DNA of 64,000 nucleotides. It comes from an uncultured Clostridia bacterium (GTDB lineage: Bacteria; Bacillota; Clostridia; Peptostreptococcales; Anaerovoracaceae). The notes below the pieces were generated by a model. That model had not been told where the DNA came from, did not search any database, and saw only the letters and a program-made list of their open reading frames with translations. Shown one piece after another: positions 32,764 to 41,693 of the stretch. The first letter of the stretch is position 1, and every line of letters starts with the position of its first letter. The DNA lies in assembly GCA_934271235.1 (NCBI GenBank), contig CAKQQT010000019.1, positions 1-64,000 of the forward strand, written 5' to 3'. The position numbers were made by a program, and so were the translations under genes.

Positions 32764-34377
32764 TTAATCCTCATCCATCCCTTTTCCTAAACTTCTGAGA
32801 TGCTCTCCGACATCGTCCACATACGGAGAGAGCTCAACGAGCACGTCATAGGAAGTATAGAGGGCGAGGAGCCGTTCTTTCGGCGCGGCCCCGAAGCTTA
32901 GGGTGCCGCTGCGGTCGATCGGCGGCAGCTCCCGATACGGCAGCCGGATCCCCGGCGTGCATGTGTAGATATCCGCGTTCGTGCCGTAGACGTAGATCAC
33001 GTCGTCCAGCCATGTGTACAGATATCCTCTCTGATCCCGACTGAACAACGGATAGGAGTACCGCGCTTTGATATAAGATCTGGTCATTGTCGATTCCCCG
33101 ATCCAAGGCGTGACGATGGTCTCTTTTTCTACGTTCGGTACGGCTTCCAGCGTTTTGCCGTCTTTTTCGCAGAAGACGCGGCCGCCGTATGTTTCGCCCC
33201 ATTCATAATTTGCCAAGAGGCTCGCCCCGTCTGCGATCCACGAACGCGGCTTTAGGATCCCTTCGTTCTGATAGGCGTACAGGAAAAAGGCTTTCGCTTC
33301 TGCACCCCCGGTCAGCACATAGACCATGGTGCCGTTCATTTTTTTGGAACGTTCTCCGTTCTGTGCCTCGTCATAATCCGCAACGCGCACGTTGAGGATC
33401 TCCCGGTCGTTCAGATCTGCGAGGTCCTCATCCGCGATCTGCGCGAGCAGGTCCGCACGGAAGCCCTTTTCTTCCAAGCGCTGACGCAGCGCCTGCATTT
33501 GCGGATCCGCATCCTGCACCGTCCCCTGCTGTGCCTCACTGCCGGTCAAACGGCTCTCCTGCCATTTCACCGGCGTATAATGGAACACGATATTGCAGAC
33601 GATCAGCCCAGCGATGAAGAAAACCGTCAATCCGATCCACAGACGCTTTTCGGAGATGCGCACCGGCACGGCTTTCATCGCGTACCCGCTATCCTGGATC
33701 ACATCCGCGATCTTCAAAATGCTGCGGATCGTGAAGATGAACAGCACCACCATCGCGATCGCAAGGACGGTCATATACTCCTGTCCGATGTGTGTGCTCA
33801 AAAGTGTCAGAGCGGCAGCCGCGGCTTTCCACAGTATGATCGGTATCGTCGGGTTTCCTGCTCCTTTTGCGCCCGCGGCTGCGCCGCGGTTTACGCTCTG
33901 CATGCCTTTACCCAGACCATACAGCATTACCAGCATTACCAGCATCACCAACGTCGATCCGGTGCCAATCCGGTTGTTCCATCCGACGACCGTCGGATAC
34001 AGCGGCGACGCGCAGACAAAGAGGAGCGCGCCGTGGCACAGCAGCATGATCAGGGATAAGATCCACGCAATGTTCATCCAGCGGTTCACGCGGCGCAGAC
34101 CGCGCAGACCGCTGTAGATCAAAACCGAACCGGCCAGCGGCAAGATCCAGTTAAGTCCCCAAAAGCTGACCGTGATGCTGCTCAGCACCAGTCCGGTCAC
34201 GATCCTGCTGATCAGATCCTTAAACGGCGTAATGTCCGCCGCGTAGGTGCGGATACAGCCTGCTGCCGGCCACTTGCCGTCCGCGTCCTTCGCGAATTCC
34301 GCGGTGAGCAGTTCTTCCAGCATCGCGTCGTCCAGCGGACGTTCGCTGTTTATCTCAAGATTATTTTTTTCTGACAT
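32764..34377 (-). CDS. Membrane protein next to ECF sigma factor, possible anti-sigma
   Basis: About 537 residues. The N-terminal 45 residues are soluble and acidic, followed by several hydrophobic segments (about 55-260) and an extracellular-looking C-terminal part of about 260 residues. A low-complexity LVMLVMLVML stretch lies near residue 150. No domain recognised. It starts 17 bp inside the sigma-factor gene (AAGGGGGTG site) and so is translated with it, which is the classic place of an anti-sigma or signal protein. Confidence 0.72.
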   Translation of the reverse strand: MSEKNNLEINSERPLDDAMLEELLTAEFAKDADGKWPAAGCIRTYAADITPFKDLISRIVTGLVLSSITVSFWGLNWILPLAGSVLIYSGLRGLRRVNRWMNIAWILSLIMLLCHGALLFVCASPLYPTVVGWNNRIGTGSTLVMLVMLVMLYGLGKGMQSVNRGAAAGAKGAGNPTIPIILWKAAAAALTLLSTHIGQEYMTVLAIAMVVLFIFTIRSILKIADVIQDSGYAMKAVPVRISEKRLWIGLTVFFIAGLIVCNIVFHYTPVKWQESRLTGSEAQQGTVQDADPQMQALRQRLEEKGFRADLLAQIADEDLADLNDREILNVRVADYDEAQNGERSKKMNGTMVYVLTGGAEAKAFFLYAYQNEGILKPRSWIADGASLLANYEWGETYGGRVFCEKDGKTLEAVPNVEKETIVTPWIGESTMTRSYIKARYSYPLFSRDQRGYLYTWLDDVIYVYGTNADIYTCTPGIRLPYRELPPIDRSGTLSFGAAPKERLLALYTSYDVLVELSPYVDDVGEHLRSLGKGMDED

Positions 34378-34933
34378 TCCCGGCACCCCCTTTCCGCTGC
34401 CGCTCGATCTCGATCAGCAATTTTTTCTTGATGCGGTATAGCTTTCCCTCTGCTGCCCGCAGGCTCATCCCCATCTCGGCTGCGATCTGCGACATCGGCT
34501 GCATATAATAGTATTTTCGCAGGATCAGCTTTTTTTCGCTGTCTTTCAGACCGCGCAGCGCCGCCGCAAGCTCCTGCATCGTCTCTTTTTGCAGGAGCAG
34601 GTCCTCCGGTTCGTTTGTCTCCCGACTTTCGTCCGCACGCTTTTCCAATATCTCAGAGGCCTCTTCACTGCCGGCCAGGATCTGATGCTTACGGCTTTTG
34701 ACAAAATTCAAAGCTCCGTTGCGGGCGACCTTTGTCAGCCACGCCGTCAGATTTCCCTTGCTTTCATCGTAATAGGCCGCGTATTTTTGAACAATGATCT
34801 CGCTGACCGCGCTGAAACAGTCATCAACCAGATCTTCATCTCCGACGATCGGTCGGATGATATAACAGATCAGCCCGCGATTTTCCGCAAGCACGCGCGC
34901 GGCGTCCTGCATCGATTTCTGTTTTTCCTGCAT
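34361..34933 (-). CDS. ECF-type RNA polymerase sigma factor
   Basis: 190 residues. Region 2 is near residues 15-85 (LICYIIRPIVGDEDLVDDCF, then LTAWLTKVARNGALNFVK) and region 4 near 125-180 (LRGLKDSEKKLILRKYYY, then IAAEMGMSLRAAEGKLYRIK). It directs RNA polymerase to a regulon that cannot be read here. It overlaps the downstream membrane protein gene by 17 bp. AGGAGG precedes the ATG. Confidence 0.92.
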   Translation of the reverse strand: MQEKQKSMQDAARVLAENRGLICYIIRPIVGDEDLVDDCFSAVSEIIVQKYAAYYDESKGNLTAWLTKVARNGALNFVKSRKHQILAGSEEASEILEKRADESRETNEPEDLLLQKETMQELAAALRGLKDSEKKLILRKYYYMQPMSQIAAEMGMSLRAAEGKLYRIKKKLLIEIERQRKGGAGNVRKK

Positions 34934-35077
34934 CCGCCGACCTCCTTTCTTTGCCCTTTACTCTATGATACAGCCTTCCTAGGCAAAACCCACGAAAAAA
35001 TACGAAAAAAACTATTTTATAAAAGGGTATTTTATGCTATACTTGCTAGCGAATCTTTTTCGAGGTGAACCAATAAT

Positions 35078-35986
35078 ATGAAAAAAACGATCTTACTGCT
35101 GCCGATCTTTGCCGGGATCCTCTTCGGCAGCGCCGGAGTCTTTGTCCGGACCTTTACCGAAGCCGGCATGAGCAACCCGACCGTTATCTTCCTGCGAACT
35201 TCTGCCGCATCGCTCCTATTGTTTGCGTTTATTCTGCGCAAGGACCGCACACTGCTCAAAATCCAGCGAAAGGACCTGATCTTCTTTATCGGCACCGGTC
35301 TGATCGGCATGCTCGGTCTGAACCTCTGCTATAATCAGTCCATCAATCTGCTTTCCCTCTCCCTGGCTGCGGTCCTTTTGAGCACTGCGCCGGTCTTCGT
35401 GCTGATCATTGCCGCTTTCGTCTTTCGGGAAAAGATCACTTCGCGCAAGATCTGCGGCGTTCTGCTGGCGATCGTCGGCTGTGTACTGGCGAGCGGTCTT
35501 TTGGAACAGTCCGACGGCATGAAAATATCCTCTATCGGCATTCTTCTCGGTATCTGCGCAGCGATTTTTTATGCGCTGTACAGTATCTTTTCCAGAATGG
35601 CATCCGATAAAGGATATCATACTTACACCATTATTTTTTACAGCGTTTTTCTGATCACGATCGTTCTGCTTCCATTCGCGGACTATGCAGTGATCTCGTC
35701 CTATGTCACAAGATCGCCGATGACAAGCATCCTGTTCCTGCTGCTGCATGCCCTCTGTACCTCGGTACTCCCGTACATCTGCATCACTTACGCGCTGCAC
35801 CTTGCAGAAGCCGGCATTGTATCGATCCTCGCTTCCGGCGGAGAACCGATCGCCGCGGTGGTCTTCGGTCTTCTGATCTATGCGGAGATCCCATCGCTTC
35901 TGATGCTGACGGGACTTGCACTGGTCATTTTTGCGCTCGTTCTGCTCTGCAGGGCTCCAGCTTCGCAAGGATCAGGATCACAATAA
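35078..35986 (+). CDS. DMT family (EamA) transporter
   Basis: 302 residues, ten hydrophobic segments in two EamA repeats (PIFAGILFGSAGVFVRTF and ILLGICAAIFYALYSIFSRM begin the halves). Substrate unknown. GAGGTG precedes the ATG. Its 3' end overlaps the convergent PAP2 gene by 62 bp. Confidence 0.9.
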   Translation: MKKTILLLPIFAGILFGSAGVFVRTFTEAGMSNPTVIFLRTSAASLLLFAFILRKDRTLLKIQRKDLIFFIGTGLIGMLGLNLCYNQSINLLSLSLAAVLLSTAPVFVLIIAAFVFREKITSRKICGVLLAIVGCVLASGLLEQSDGMKISSIGILLGICAAIFYALYSIFSRMASDKGYHTYTIIFYSVFLITIVLLPFADYAVISSYVTRSPMTSILFLLLHALCTSVLPYICITYALHLAEAGIVSILASGGEPIAAVVFGLLIYAEIPSLLMLTGLALVIFALVLLCRAPASQGSGSQ

Positions 35987-36590
35987 GCAGTACACCGCCT
36001 CCGATGCACCAGCCTGCCAGAACATCCGTCGGCCAGTGCACGCCGACAAAGATACGGCTCGGTCCGATGATGACGGCAAGGGATCCGCAGATCCAGCTCA
36101 GCACGGTCTTCAGCTTCGGATTTCGGCAGTGCTTTTGGATCAGATACAGCAGCAGCCCGTAAAAAATGACCGACGTTACCGAGTGTCCGCTCGGAAACGA
36201 GTAGCCGCCCTGCGTGACCAGATGGAACGAAACATCCGGCCGCGCCCGCAGCACCAGATGCTTCATCGGCTTATAGATCGCCACACCGGCAAGACATGCC
36301 AGCGATACCGGCAGGCCGTAGGTCTTGCGATTGGGCAGGAGCAAAAGGAGCAGGCAGAACGCCACGATGGTCACCGTATCCGATAAATGCGTCAGTGCGC
36401 TGACGATCCCATTCTGTACCGGTCCCCGCAGCGAAAAGAAAAAATTCTGTACGATCAGATCCAGCGGGGTCGGCATCGTTTCATAAACCGTACCCACCTG
36501 GTAGGTGATCCATCCCGCCAGCGCGAATAGGATGCAGGCAGACAAAAGCATGCTGCCTGTTTTTATTTTACGTTTATTTAAGTTATCCAT
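35925..36590 (-). CDS. PAP2-type phosphatase, membrane-bound
   Basis: 221 residues, about six hydrophobic segments. The three PAP2 motifs are KPMKHLVLRARPD, YSFPSGHSVTS and RIFVGVHWPTDVLAG. Members dephosphorylate undecaprenyl or phosphatidate lipids on the outer face of the membrane. GAGGG lies before the first ATG. It overlaps the converging EamA gene by 62 bp. Confidence 0.92.
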   Translation of the reverse strand: MDNLNKRKIKTGSMLLSACILFALAGWITYQVGTVYETMPTPLDLIVQNFFFSLRGPVQNGIVSALTHLSDTVTIVAFCLLLLLLPNRKTYGLPVSLACLAGVAIYKPMKHLVLRARPDVSFHLVTQGGYSFPSGHSVTSVIFYGLLLYLIQKHCRNPKLKTVLSWICGSLAVIIGPSRIFVGVHWPTDVLAGWCIGGGVLLIVILILAKLEPCRAERAQK

Positions 36591-36767
36591 CGGTTTTCCC
36601 TCATATTTCTTTCTTGTTCTTCTCTTTCATCTTACAGGAATCGCTCCGGGTTTTCAAGATTCGTTTGTGAAAATTCACTTTGGGGTGGAAACTTGCGCGC
36701 GAAATGTGTATAATAATTGCAGTGCTTTTTGCGCAGTCAGACTATCAGGATCACGGAGGAAAAAATT

Positions 36768-37508
36768 TTGAAACTGTTTGATAATATAAACGGACTTTCG
36801 ATCATTGCCGGCGGTATGGCCAAACTCGGGGAAAACCGCAAAGCGATCGAAAAGGCCAGAGCCGAGGGCGATGTCAAGACCGAGCAGCAGGAGATCCTCA
36901 AAGCCTGCCAGATCTGGTCCACACATATCGTGGAAAAAATGCGCGTTGACATCCGTGTGCTGCAAGAGGAAAATCTGCCGAAGGAGGGCCCGGTCGTTTT
37001 CATCTCCAATCACCAGTCCTACGCGGATATCCTGACCTTTCTCTATGTAGTCAAAAATCATCAGGTCGCGTTCATCGCCAAAGACAATCTGCAAAAGATC
37101 CCGTTTTTCGGCAAGTGGGTCGAACGCATCCGCGGGATCTTCATTCACCGCGGCGATGCCAGAGCCTCTCTTGCGACGATCAACGAGGGCGTGGAATATC
37201 TGAAACAGGGCTTTTCGCTGGTCATCTTCCCGGAGGGCACCAGGAGCCGCTCCTCTGAAATGGCGGAATTCAAGCACGGCAGCTTCAAGCTGGCCACCAA
37301 GGCCAGAGTACCGATCGTCCCGGTCACCCTGAACGGCGGCTACCACACCTTTGAAGATCACAACGCCGTCACCAAAGGCCAGCATATCGACGTGCTGGTG
37401 CACCCGCCGATCGAGACCAAGGATATGACCAGGCAGGAACTGGCTGAGCTTCCGGCACAAGTGGAAGCCATCATCCGCAAAGGGCTCGAAACGCTCGTAA
37501 ATCTCTAA
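36768..37508 (+). CDS. plsC: 1-acyl-sn-glycerol-3-phosphate acyltransferase
   Basis: 246 residues (PlsC family). The catalytic NHQSYAD (NHxxxxD) lies near residue 80 and FPEGTRS near 155. It transfers an acyl chain to lysophosphatidic acid in phospholipid synthesis. The chosen start is TTG at 36768, 8 nt after GGAGG, which best fits the family; an upstream ATG at 36717 lacks a ribosome-binding site. Its stop codon is the first base triplet of the 86-bp repeat copy 2. Confidence 0.9.
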   Translation: MKLFDNINGLSIIAGGMAKLGENRKAIEKARAEGDVKTEQQEILKACQIWSTHIVEKMRVDIRVLQEENLPKEGPVVFISNHQSYADILTFLYVVKNHQVAFIAKDNLQKIPFFGKWVERIRGIFIHRGDARASLATINEGVEYLKQGFSLVIFPEGTRSRSSEMAEFKHGSFKLATKARVPIVPVTLNGGYHTFEDHNAVTKGQHIDVLVHPPIETKDMTRQELAELPAQVEAIIRKGLETLVNL

Positions 37509-37592
37509 GAAAGTCGGCTGCGCCGATCAGATTTTTAGCGGCAGACTTTCTTGTTATTCCGGAAATATCGGAACGATATTTCCTACATAATA
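37507..37592. repeat. 86-bp interspersed repeat, copy 2
   Basis: Inverted partner of 31591-31676, with only three differences. It follows the plsC stop at once and again has the AAGAAAGTC/GACTTTCTT dyad, which can act as terminator. Confidence 0.92.
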
Positions 37593-37652
37593 AAGAAAAA
37601 GACAGCTGCACCAGATCCTCTTGTTCGGATCGTCCGGCTGTCTTATTTTGTC

Positions 37653-38201
37653 TCACTTTTCTTTTCTTGCTTCCCACTCTTCGCGGAGCATGGAATAGAC
37701 CAGATTGTCCCGGTCACTGCCGTCGTAGATGTGATAGCCTTTGCGCTGCATGCCTTCATACTGAAAACCGCATTTTTCGATCACACGCTGCGAGCGCTTG
37801 TTTTCCGGTCCGGTGCAGATAGCCAGCACCACCAGCGGTTCTTCGGTGAACGCATAGTCGATCACGGCTTTCGCGGCCTCGGTCATGTAACCCTTGCCCC
37901 AAAACGCCTTGCCGAGGGAATAGCCCATCTCTTTGCCGGCGACATCCTCTCTTCTGCGATCCGGTTCCAGTCCGATGCTGCCGACAATGCGGCCGCTTTC
38001 CTTTTCACGGATCGCCCATACTTCGTTCGGCAGGAACAGCTCCTGGATGATCTGCGCGGATTCTTCTTTGTCCGCGTGCGGTTTCCAGCCCGCGTTCGGT
38101 CCGACATCCGGGTCGCAGGCATAGGCATACAGCCCTGCGATATCTTCTTCGGACAGGGTCCACGGTGTCAGCCGCAGTCTTTCGGTTTCGATCGTTTTCA
38201 T
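37653..38201 (-). CDS. GNAT acetyltransferase, RimJ/RimL type
   Basis: 182 residues. TIETERLRLTPWTLSEEDI opens the fold, and the acetyl-CoA loop is MGYSLGKAFWGKGYMTEAAK (about residues 92-111), with RSQRVIEKCGFQYEG near 135. Such enzymes acetylate protein N-termini or small amines. Its ATG overlaps the stop of the symporter gene by 4 bp (ATGA), so the two are translated together. Acceptor unknown. Confidence 0.9.
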   Translation of the reverse strand: MKTIETERLRLTPWTLSEEDIAGLYAYACDPDVGPNAGWKPHADKEESAQIIQELFLPNEVWAIREKESGRIVGSIGLEPDRRREDVAGKEMGYSLGKAFWGKGYMTEAAKAVIDYAFTEEPLVVLAICTGPENKRSQRVIEKCGFQYEGMQRKGYHIYDGSDRDNLVYSMLREEWEARKEK

Positions 38202-39571
38202 GCAGATAGTTCCTCTCTTTCCGGTTTCTTATATCCCAAAGCGCAGATCAAAAGGCTCACGCCGACGCCGACGATCAGCGGTTCCGCGCCAAAGGAAAAC
38301 AGTTCTGTCAGGACCAGCGCTACCGGTCCTGCGATCATAGACGCAAAGATCGCTTCGCTGCGGAAGCGTTTCTTTAAAAACAGCGCCAGACTCAGCGGCA
38401 CAAAGATAACAGAGCCGCGCAGCCCCATGGATAAAAAGCCCAGATCGTTGATGATCGCGCCAGGCAGCATCACAGCGATCAGGCCGGTAACGCCGAGGAC
38501 CGCGGCGATCGTCAGACGCATCGCGATGATATGCGCGCTTCCGCTCATCAGTTCCTGCTTCATTCTTCCCAAGATGTCCCGTACGAAGATCGTCGATACG
38601 CCGAGTGCCAGTCCGCCGCCTCCGGTCACGACCGTGATCAGCAGTGCGCCGACTCCGAGACCGCCGACGATCGGCGGCAAGTTCTGCAGTAAAAACAGCG
38701 GAAACGCTTCCGCCGGATTCGGCAGATGCTGCGCGCGTATCGCCAGACCGATGAGCACGCCGCCGAATCCTACCGGAATGCACAAGATCCCGCTCAGCAG
38801 CGCCGCCTTTCTGGCAACATGATAGCTCCTCGCCGACCAGATCGCCTGCGCGTAGGTCTGGGTAGACAAGACGCCCAGAATCAAGGAAAGACAATTGCAG
38901 ATCTCCTTGGTCACGCCTCTGGCGAACAGATCGGACAGGTGGACCTCCGCGAGCGCGGTCGTTTGCCCTTTCATCCCCATCACGATCACAAGTCCGATGC
39001 AGATGATCGATGTCAGATATAAAAGGATCAGCTTAACGATCCCACCCATACCGGCGCCGATCACGCCGCCGAACACCACATAGGCGCACATCAGCAGCAC
39101 GGAGACCAGACAGCCGACCCACAGCGCGCAGCCGGTCATGGCCATGATCAGGGCCGCCGAAGCGATGACATTGGAGATGATGCTGATGATCATCCCTACC
39201 GAGCAAAGGACCGAACCGATGTATTCCGCGCCCGGACCGAACTCGTCACCGATGACCTCCATCAGTGTCGTATCATGGCTTTTGCGCAGCGGAATGACAT
39301 AGCCGAGGAACAACGCGATGCAGCCCAGCGCGGCACCCAGTGTAAACCAGATGGCAGACAGGCCGTATACATAGGCTAGCTGCGCAGTCCCGATGGTCGA
39401 CTGTCCGCCGATCAGAGAGCCGAGCAAGGCGCCGCAGACCAGCATGATCCCGCTGTGTCCGCCGCCTTTATCAAAGTCTTCCGCGTTTTTTACTTTTCGA
39501 GATGAATAAAGTTCTACCAGAACCAATGCGCCGAGTGCTGCTGCGATACCGATCAAATGTCCGATTTTCAT
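38198..39571 (-). CDS. Sodium:solute symporter (SSS) family protein
   Basis: 457 residues, about 13 hydrophobic segments. Features include SLIGGQSTIGTAQLAYVYG (sodium-site region), GAGMGGIVKLILLYLTS and TGGGGLALGVSTIFVRDI. Substrates in the family range from sugars and proline to pantothenate. The coupled GNAT gene gives no clear hint. The start follows AAGGAAAAT. Confidence 0.88.
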   Translation of the reverse strand: MKIGHLIGIAAALGALVLVELYSSRKVKNAEDFDKGGGHSGIMLVCGALLGSLIGGQSTIGTAQLAYVYGLSAIWFTLGAALGCIALFLGYVIPLRKSHDTTLMEVIGDEFGPGAEYIGSVLCSVGMIISIISNVIASAALIMAMTGCALWVGCLVSVLLMCAYVVFGGVIGAGMGGIVKLILLYLTSIICIGLVIVMGMKGQTTALAEVHLSDLFARGVTKEICNCLSLILGVLSTQTYAQAIWSARSYHVARKAALLSGILCIPVGFGGVLIGLAIRAQHLPNPAEAFPLFLLQNLPPIVGGLGVGALLITVVTGGGGLALGVSTIFVRDILGRMKQELMSGSAHIIAMRLTIAAVLGVTGLIAVMLPGAIINDLGFLSMGLRGSVIFVPLSLALFLKKRFRSEAIFASMIAGPVALVLTELFSFGAEPLIVGVGVSLLICALGYKKPEREELSA

Positions 39572-39632
39572 ATTTTCCTTAATTCTTCCTGTTTTGTATT
39601 TTGTATTTTGCGGCGGCGTCCCGCTCCCGCGT

Positions 39633-41678
39633 CTACTCTGTCGTGCTGAGGATCTCGCCGCTCTTGTTCTCGATCTGGCTGACCTTCATCTGTCCGGCGT
39701 CATCCGGATCCACATCTTCCAGAAGTCCCAGCACATTTTCGCCCAGATAGATCGTTTTCAGTTCTTTGCCGTCCAGCGTCACCTTGCTGTACTGTGTAAA
39801 GTTCTTGCCTTTGATATAATATTTGTCGCCGATCTTTACGATCTCATCGATGGTGATGTCGTTGACGCCCATCTTTAAGTTTGTCGGCTCAAACGGGTTC
39901 TTGCCGCCGTAGATATAATATTTTCCGTAAAGCATATCGTAACCGAGCGCTTTCAGATCCGCAAGGTAAGTCTCACTGTTCTTGTGGTTCTGCTGATAGG
40001 TGAAGATCGTTCCCACCTGCATGTCCAGCATATCCATGACATGTGCCGCGAGCTGATAGGAATGCAGATTTTCATCATCCTTTGCAAGTCCGATGTTGTT
40101 CCAGATCAGATACTGTGTCCCGTACAGATTGCCGCTTTCCAGATCATCTTCGGTCATATCCAGCGCCGGGATGTGATCTCCGTACATGACCAGCACGGTC
40201 GGCTCGTTGCGTTTGGCGAGCGTATCCGTCAGTTCTTTGATGAACTGGTCCATTTCGTAGATCTGATTGACGTAATATTCGTATTTCCATTTCAGTTCTT
40301 CCGTCGGCGCGGAAGTGACTTCGATCACCGGATCCTGGAGCACCTGTTCGGTCGGATACTTGCCGTGCCCCTGCACGGAAATGGTGTAGATCATATCTCT
40401 GCCCGTCGTGGAGTCCAGCGCGTCGGTGATACACTCCGTCAGGACATAGTCTTTTGCCCAGTTTTTCGGCGTTTTCTCAACGCTCTTCATGTATTCCACG
40501 CTGGTAAACGTGTCAAAGCCCATGTTGGCAAAGACACTGTTGCGGTTGTAGAACACCGCGCGGTGATTATGGATCGCGTGCGAGGTATAGCCGAGGCTGT
40601 CCAGATCGTAGGCCAGACTTTCCTCTGTTTTTTCCTTGAGGACCGCTTTATACGGATATTCGCCCGGTCCGAAGAATTTCACGGACAGACCGGTCAGAAC
40701 TTCAAATTCTACGTTGGCTGTACCCGCGCCGCAGGCCGGGACCGTCAGTTCGCCGGAAGAATAGGTCTCCAGCAGCTTGCGGAAATTCGGGCATGGGTCC
40801 CGGGAAAGCGTAATGCTCTTGATCGTCATCGGATCGATAAAGGATTCCAGCTGCAGGAACAGGATGTTCGGATGTTCTTCGTCCTCATCCTTTTGCGTGA
40901 GCAGCATGGCGTTGTCATCGCCCAGTTCCTTTTTATCAAAGATCGACAAGATCTCTTCCTCGCTGTAGCCGTTCGGTTTGCTGATGCCGGTATTCAGCCA
41001 GGTATTGACGAAACAGTAGACCACGCCGTAATCCCGATACGCATAGGCCAGGTTGCCGAAGAAGGTCTCGACGATGCCCGCTTTGATGACAAAGGAAGAC
41101 GACAGGAACGTAAAGGCAATGACCAACACGACCGCGACCAGATTGCGTTTCCGCTTCACGCCGTCTTTTTTCTGCGGGCCTTTGATAAAAAGCAGCACCA
41201 GAAGTCCGATCGCCACGATAACGGCTAGGATCGCGCCCGCGATCTCCACTTTGCTGAGATAATTGGTCACGATCGTCAGCCCGTCATCGAGGATGCTCAG
41301 ATCTTTGACGGTAAACGGCGTCATACGCTGTGTCAGGATCACGCCGTTGACGACCCCGATCGTCAGCCAGAAGATCGAAATGATCGTAAAACAAAAAACT
41401 CTCCGTTTAAACAGTGACGCCAGCACCAGCGTCGTGTAGATGATCAGGGTATTATAAAGAAAAACCAGCGGACTGTGTGCAAAAAAGGACAGTCCGCCAA
41501 AGATCCCGGCCGTCGGGAATCTTCCCAATGTTTCAATGATCAGATTCAGCAGCAGCGCCCAGACGCCCGCGGTCACAAAACTGTTGCGGTAAAACTTGCG
41601 TCGGTCCATGGTCTCCACTTCATGGATGGTCTTTTCTACTTTTCGGTCCAGTTTTTCAAACTTATCAAATTTATCCAT
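39633..41678 (-). CDS. LTA synthase family (sulfatase-fold) transferase
   Basis: 681 residues. A membrane N-terminal part (about 1-220) is followed by an extracellular sulfatase-like domain with LFLQLESFID, the nucleophile-type Thr in GTANVEFEVLTG, VQGHGKYP and MYGDHIPALD. LtaS-type enzymes polymerise glycerol phosphate from phosphatidylglycerol. A C-terminal extension of about 100 residues (IYGGKNPFEPTNLKMG onward) is not part of the core family and resembles a small beta-rich domain. The start follows GGGGGAAACAG. Confidence 0.9.
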   Translation of the reverse strand: MDKFDKFEKLDRKVEKTIHEVETMDRRKFYRNSFVTAGVWALLLNLIIETLGRFPTAGIFGGLSFFAHSPLVFLYNTLIIYTTLVLASLFKRRVFCFTIISIFWLTIGVVNGVILTQRMTPFTVKDLSILDDGLTIVTNYLSKVEIAGAILAVIVAIGLLVLLFIKGPQKKDGVKRKRNLVAVVLVIAFTFLSSSFVIKAGIVETFFGNLAYAYRDYGVVYCFVNTWLNTGISKPNGYSEEEILSIFDKKELGDDNAMLLTQKDEDEEHPNILFLQLESFIDPMTIKSITLSRDPCPNFRKLLETYSSGELTVPACGAGTANVEFEVLTGLSVKFFGPGEYPYKAVLKEKTEESLAYDLDSLGYTSHAIHNHRAVFYNRNSVFANMGFDTFTSVEYMKSVEKTPKNWAKDYVLTECITDALDSTTGRDMIYTISVQGHGKYPTEQVLQDPVIEVTSAPTEELKWKYEYYVNQIYEMDQFIKELTDTLAKRNEPTVLVMYGDHIPALDMTEDDLESGNLYGTQYLIWNNIGLAKDDENLHSYQLAAHVMDMLDMQVGTIFTYQQNHKNSETYLADLKALGYDMLYGKYYIYGGKNPFEPTNLKMGVNDITIDEIVKIGDKYYIKGKNFTQYSKVTLDGKELKTIYLGENVLGLLEDVDPDDAGQMKVSQIENKSGEILSTTE

Positions 41679-41693
41679 CTGTTTCCCCCTCCG

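Noticed and set aside
37551..38822. 423-residue plus-strand ORF opposite the GNAT and symporter genes
   Set aside because: Begins inside the 86-bp repeat, low-complexity basic sequence, no ribosome-binding site, antisense to two recognisable genes.
39984..41228. 414-residue plus-strand ORF antisense to the LTA synthase-like gene
   Set aside because: Composition typical of an antisense shadow (many His, Arg, Phe); no domain.
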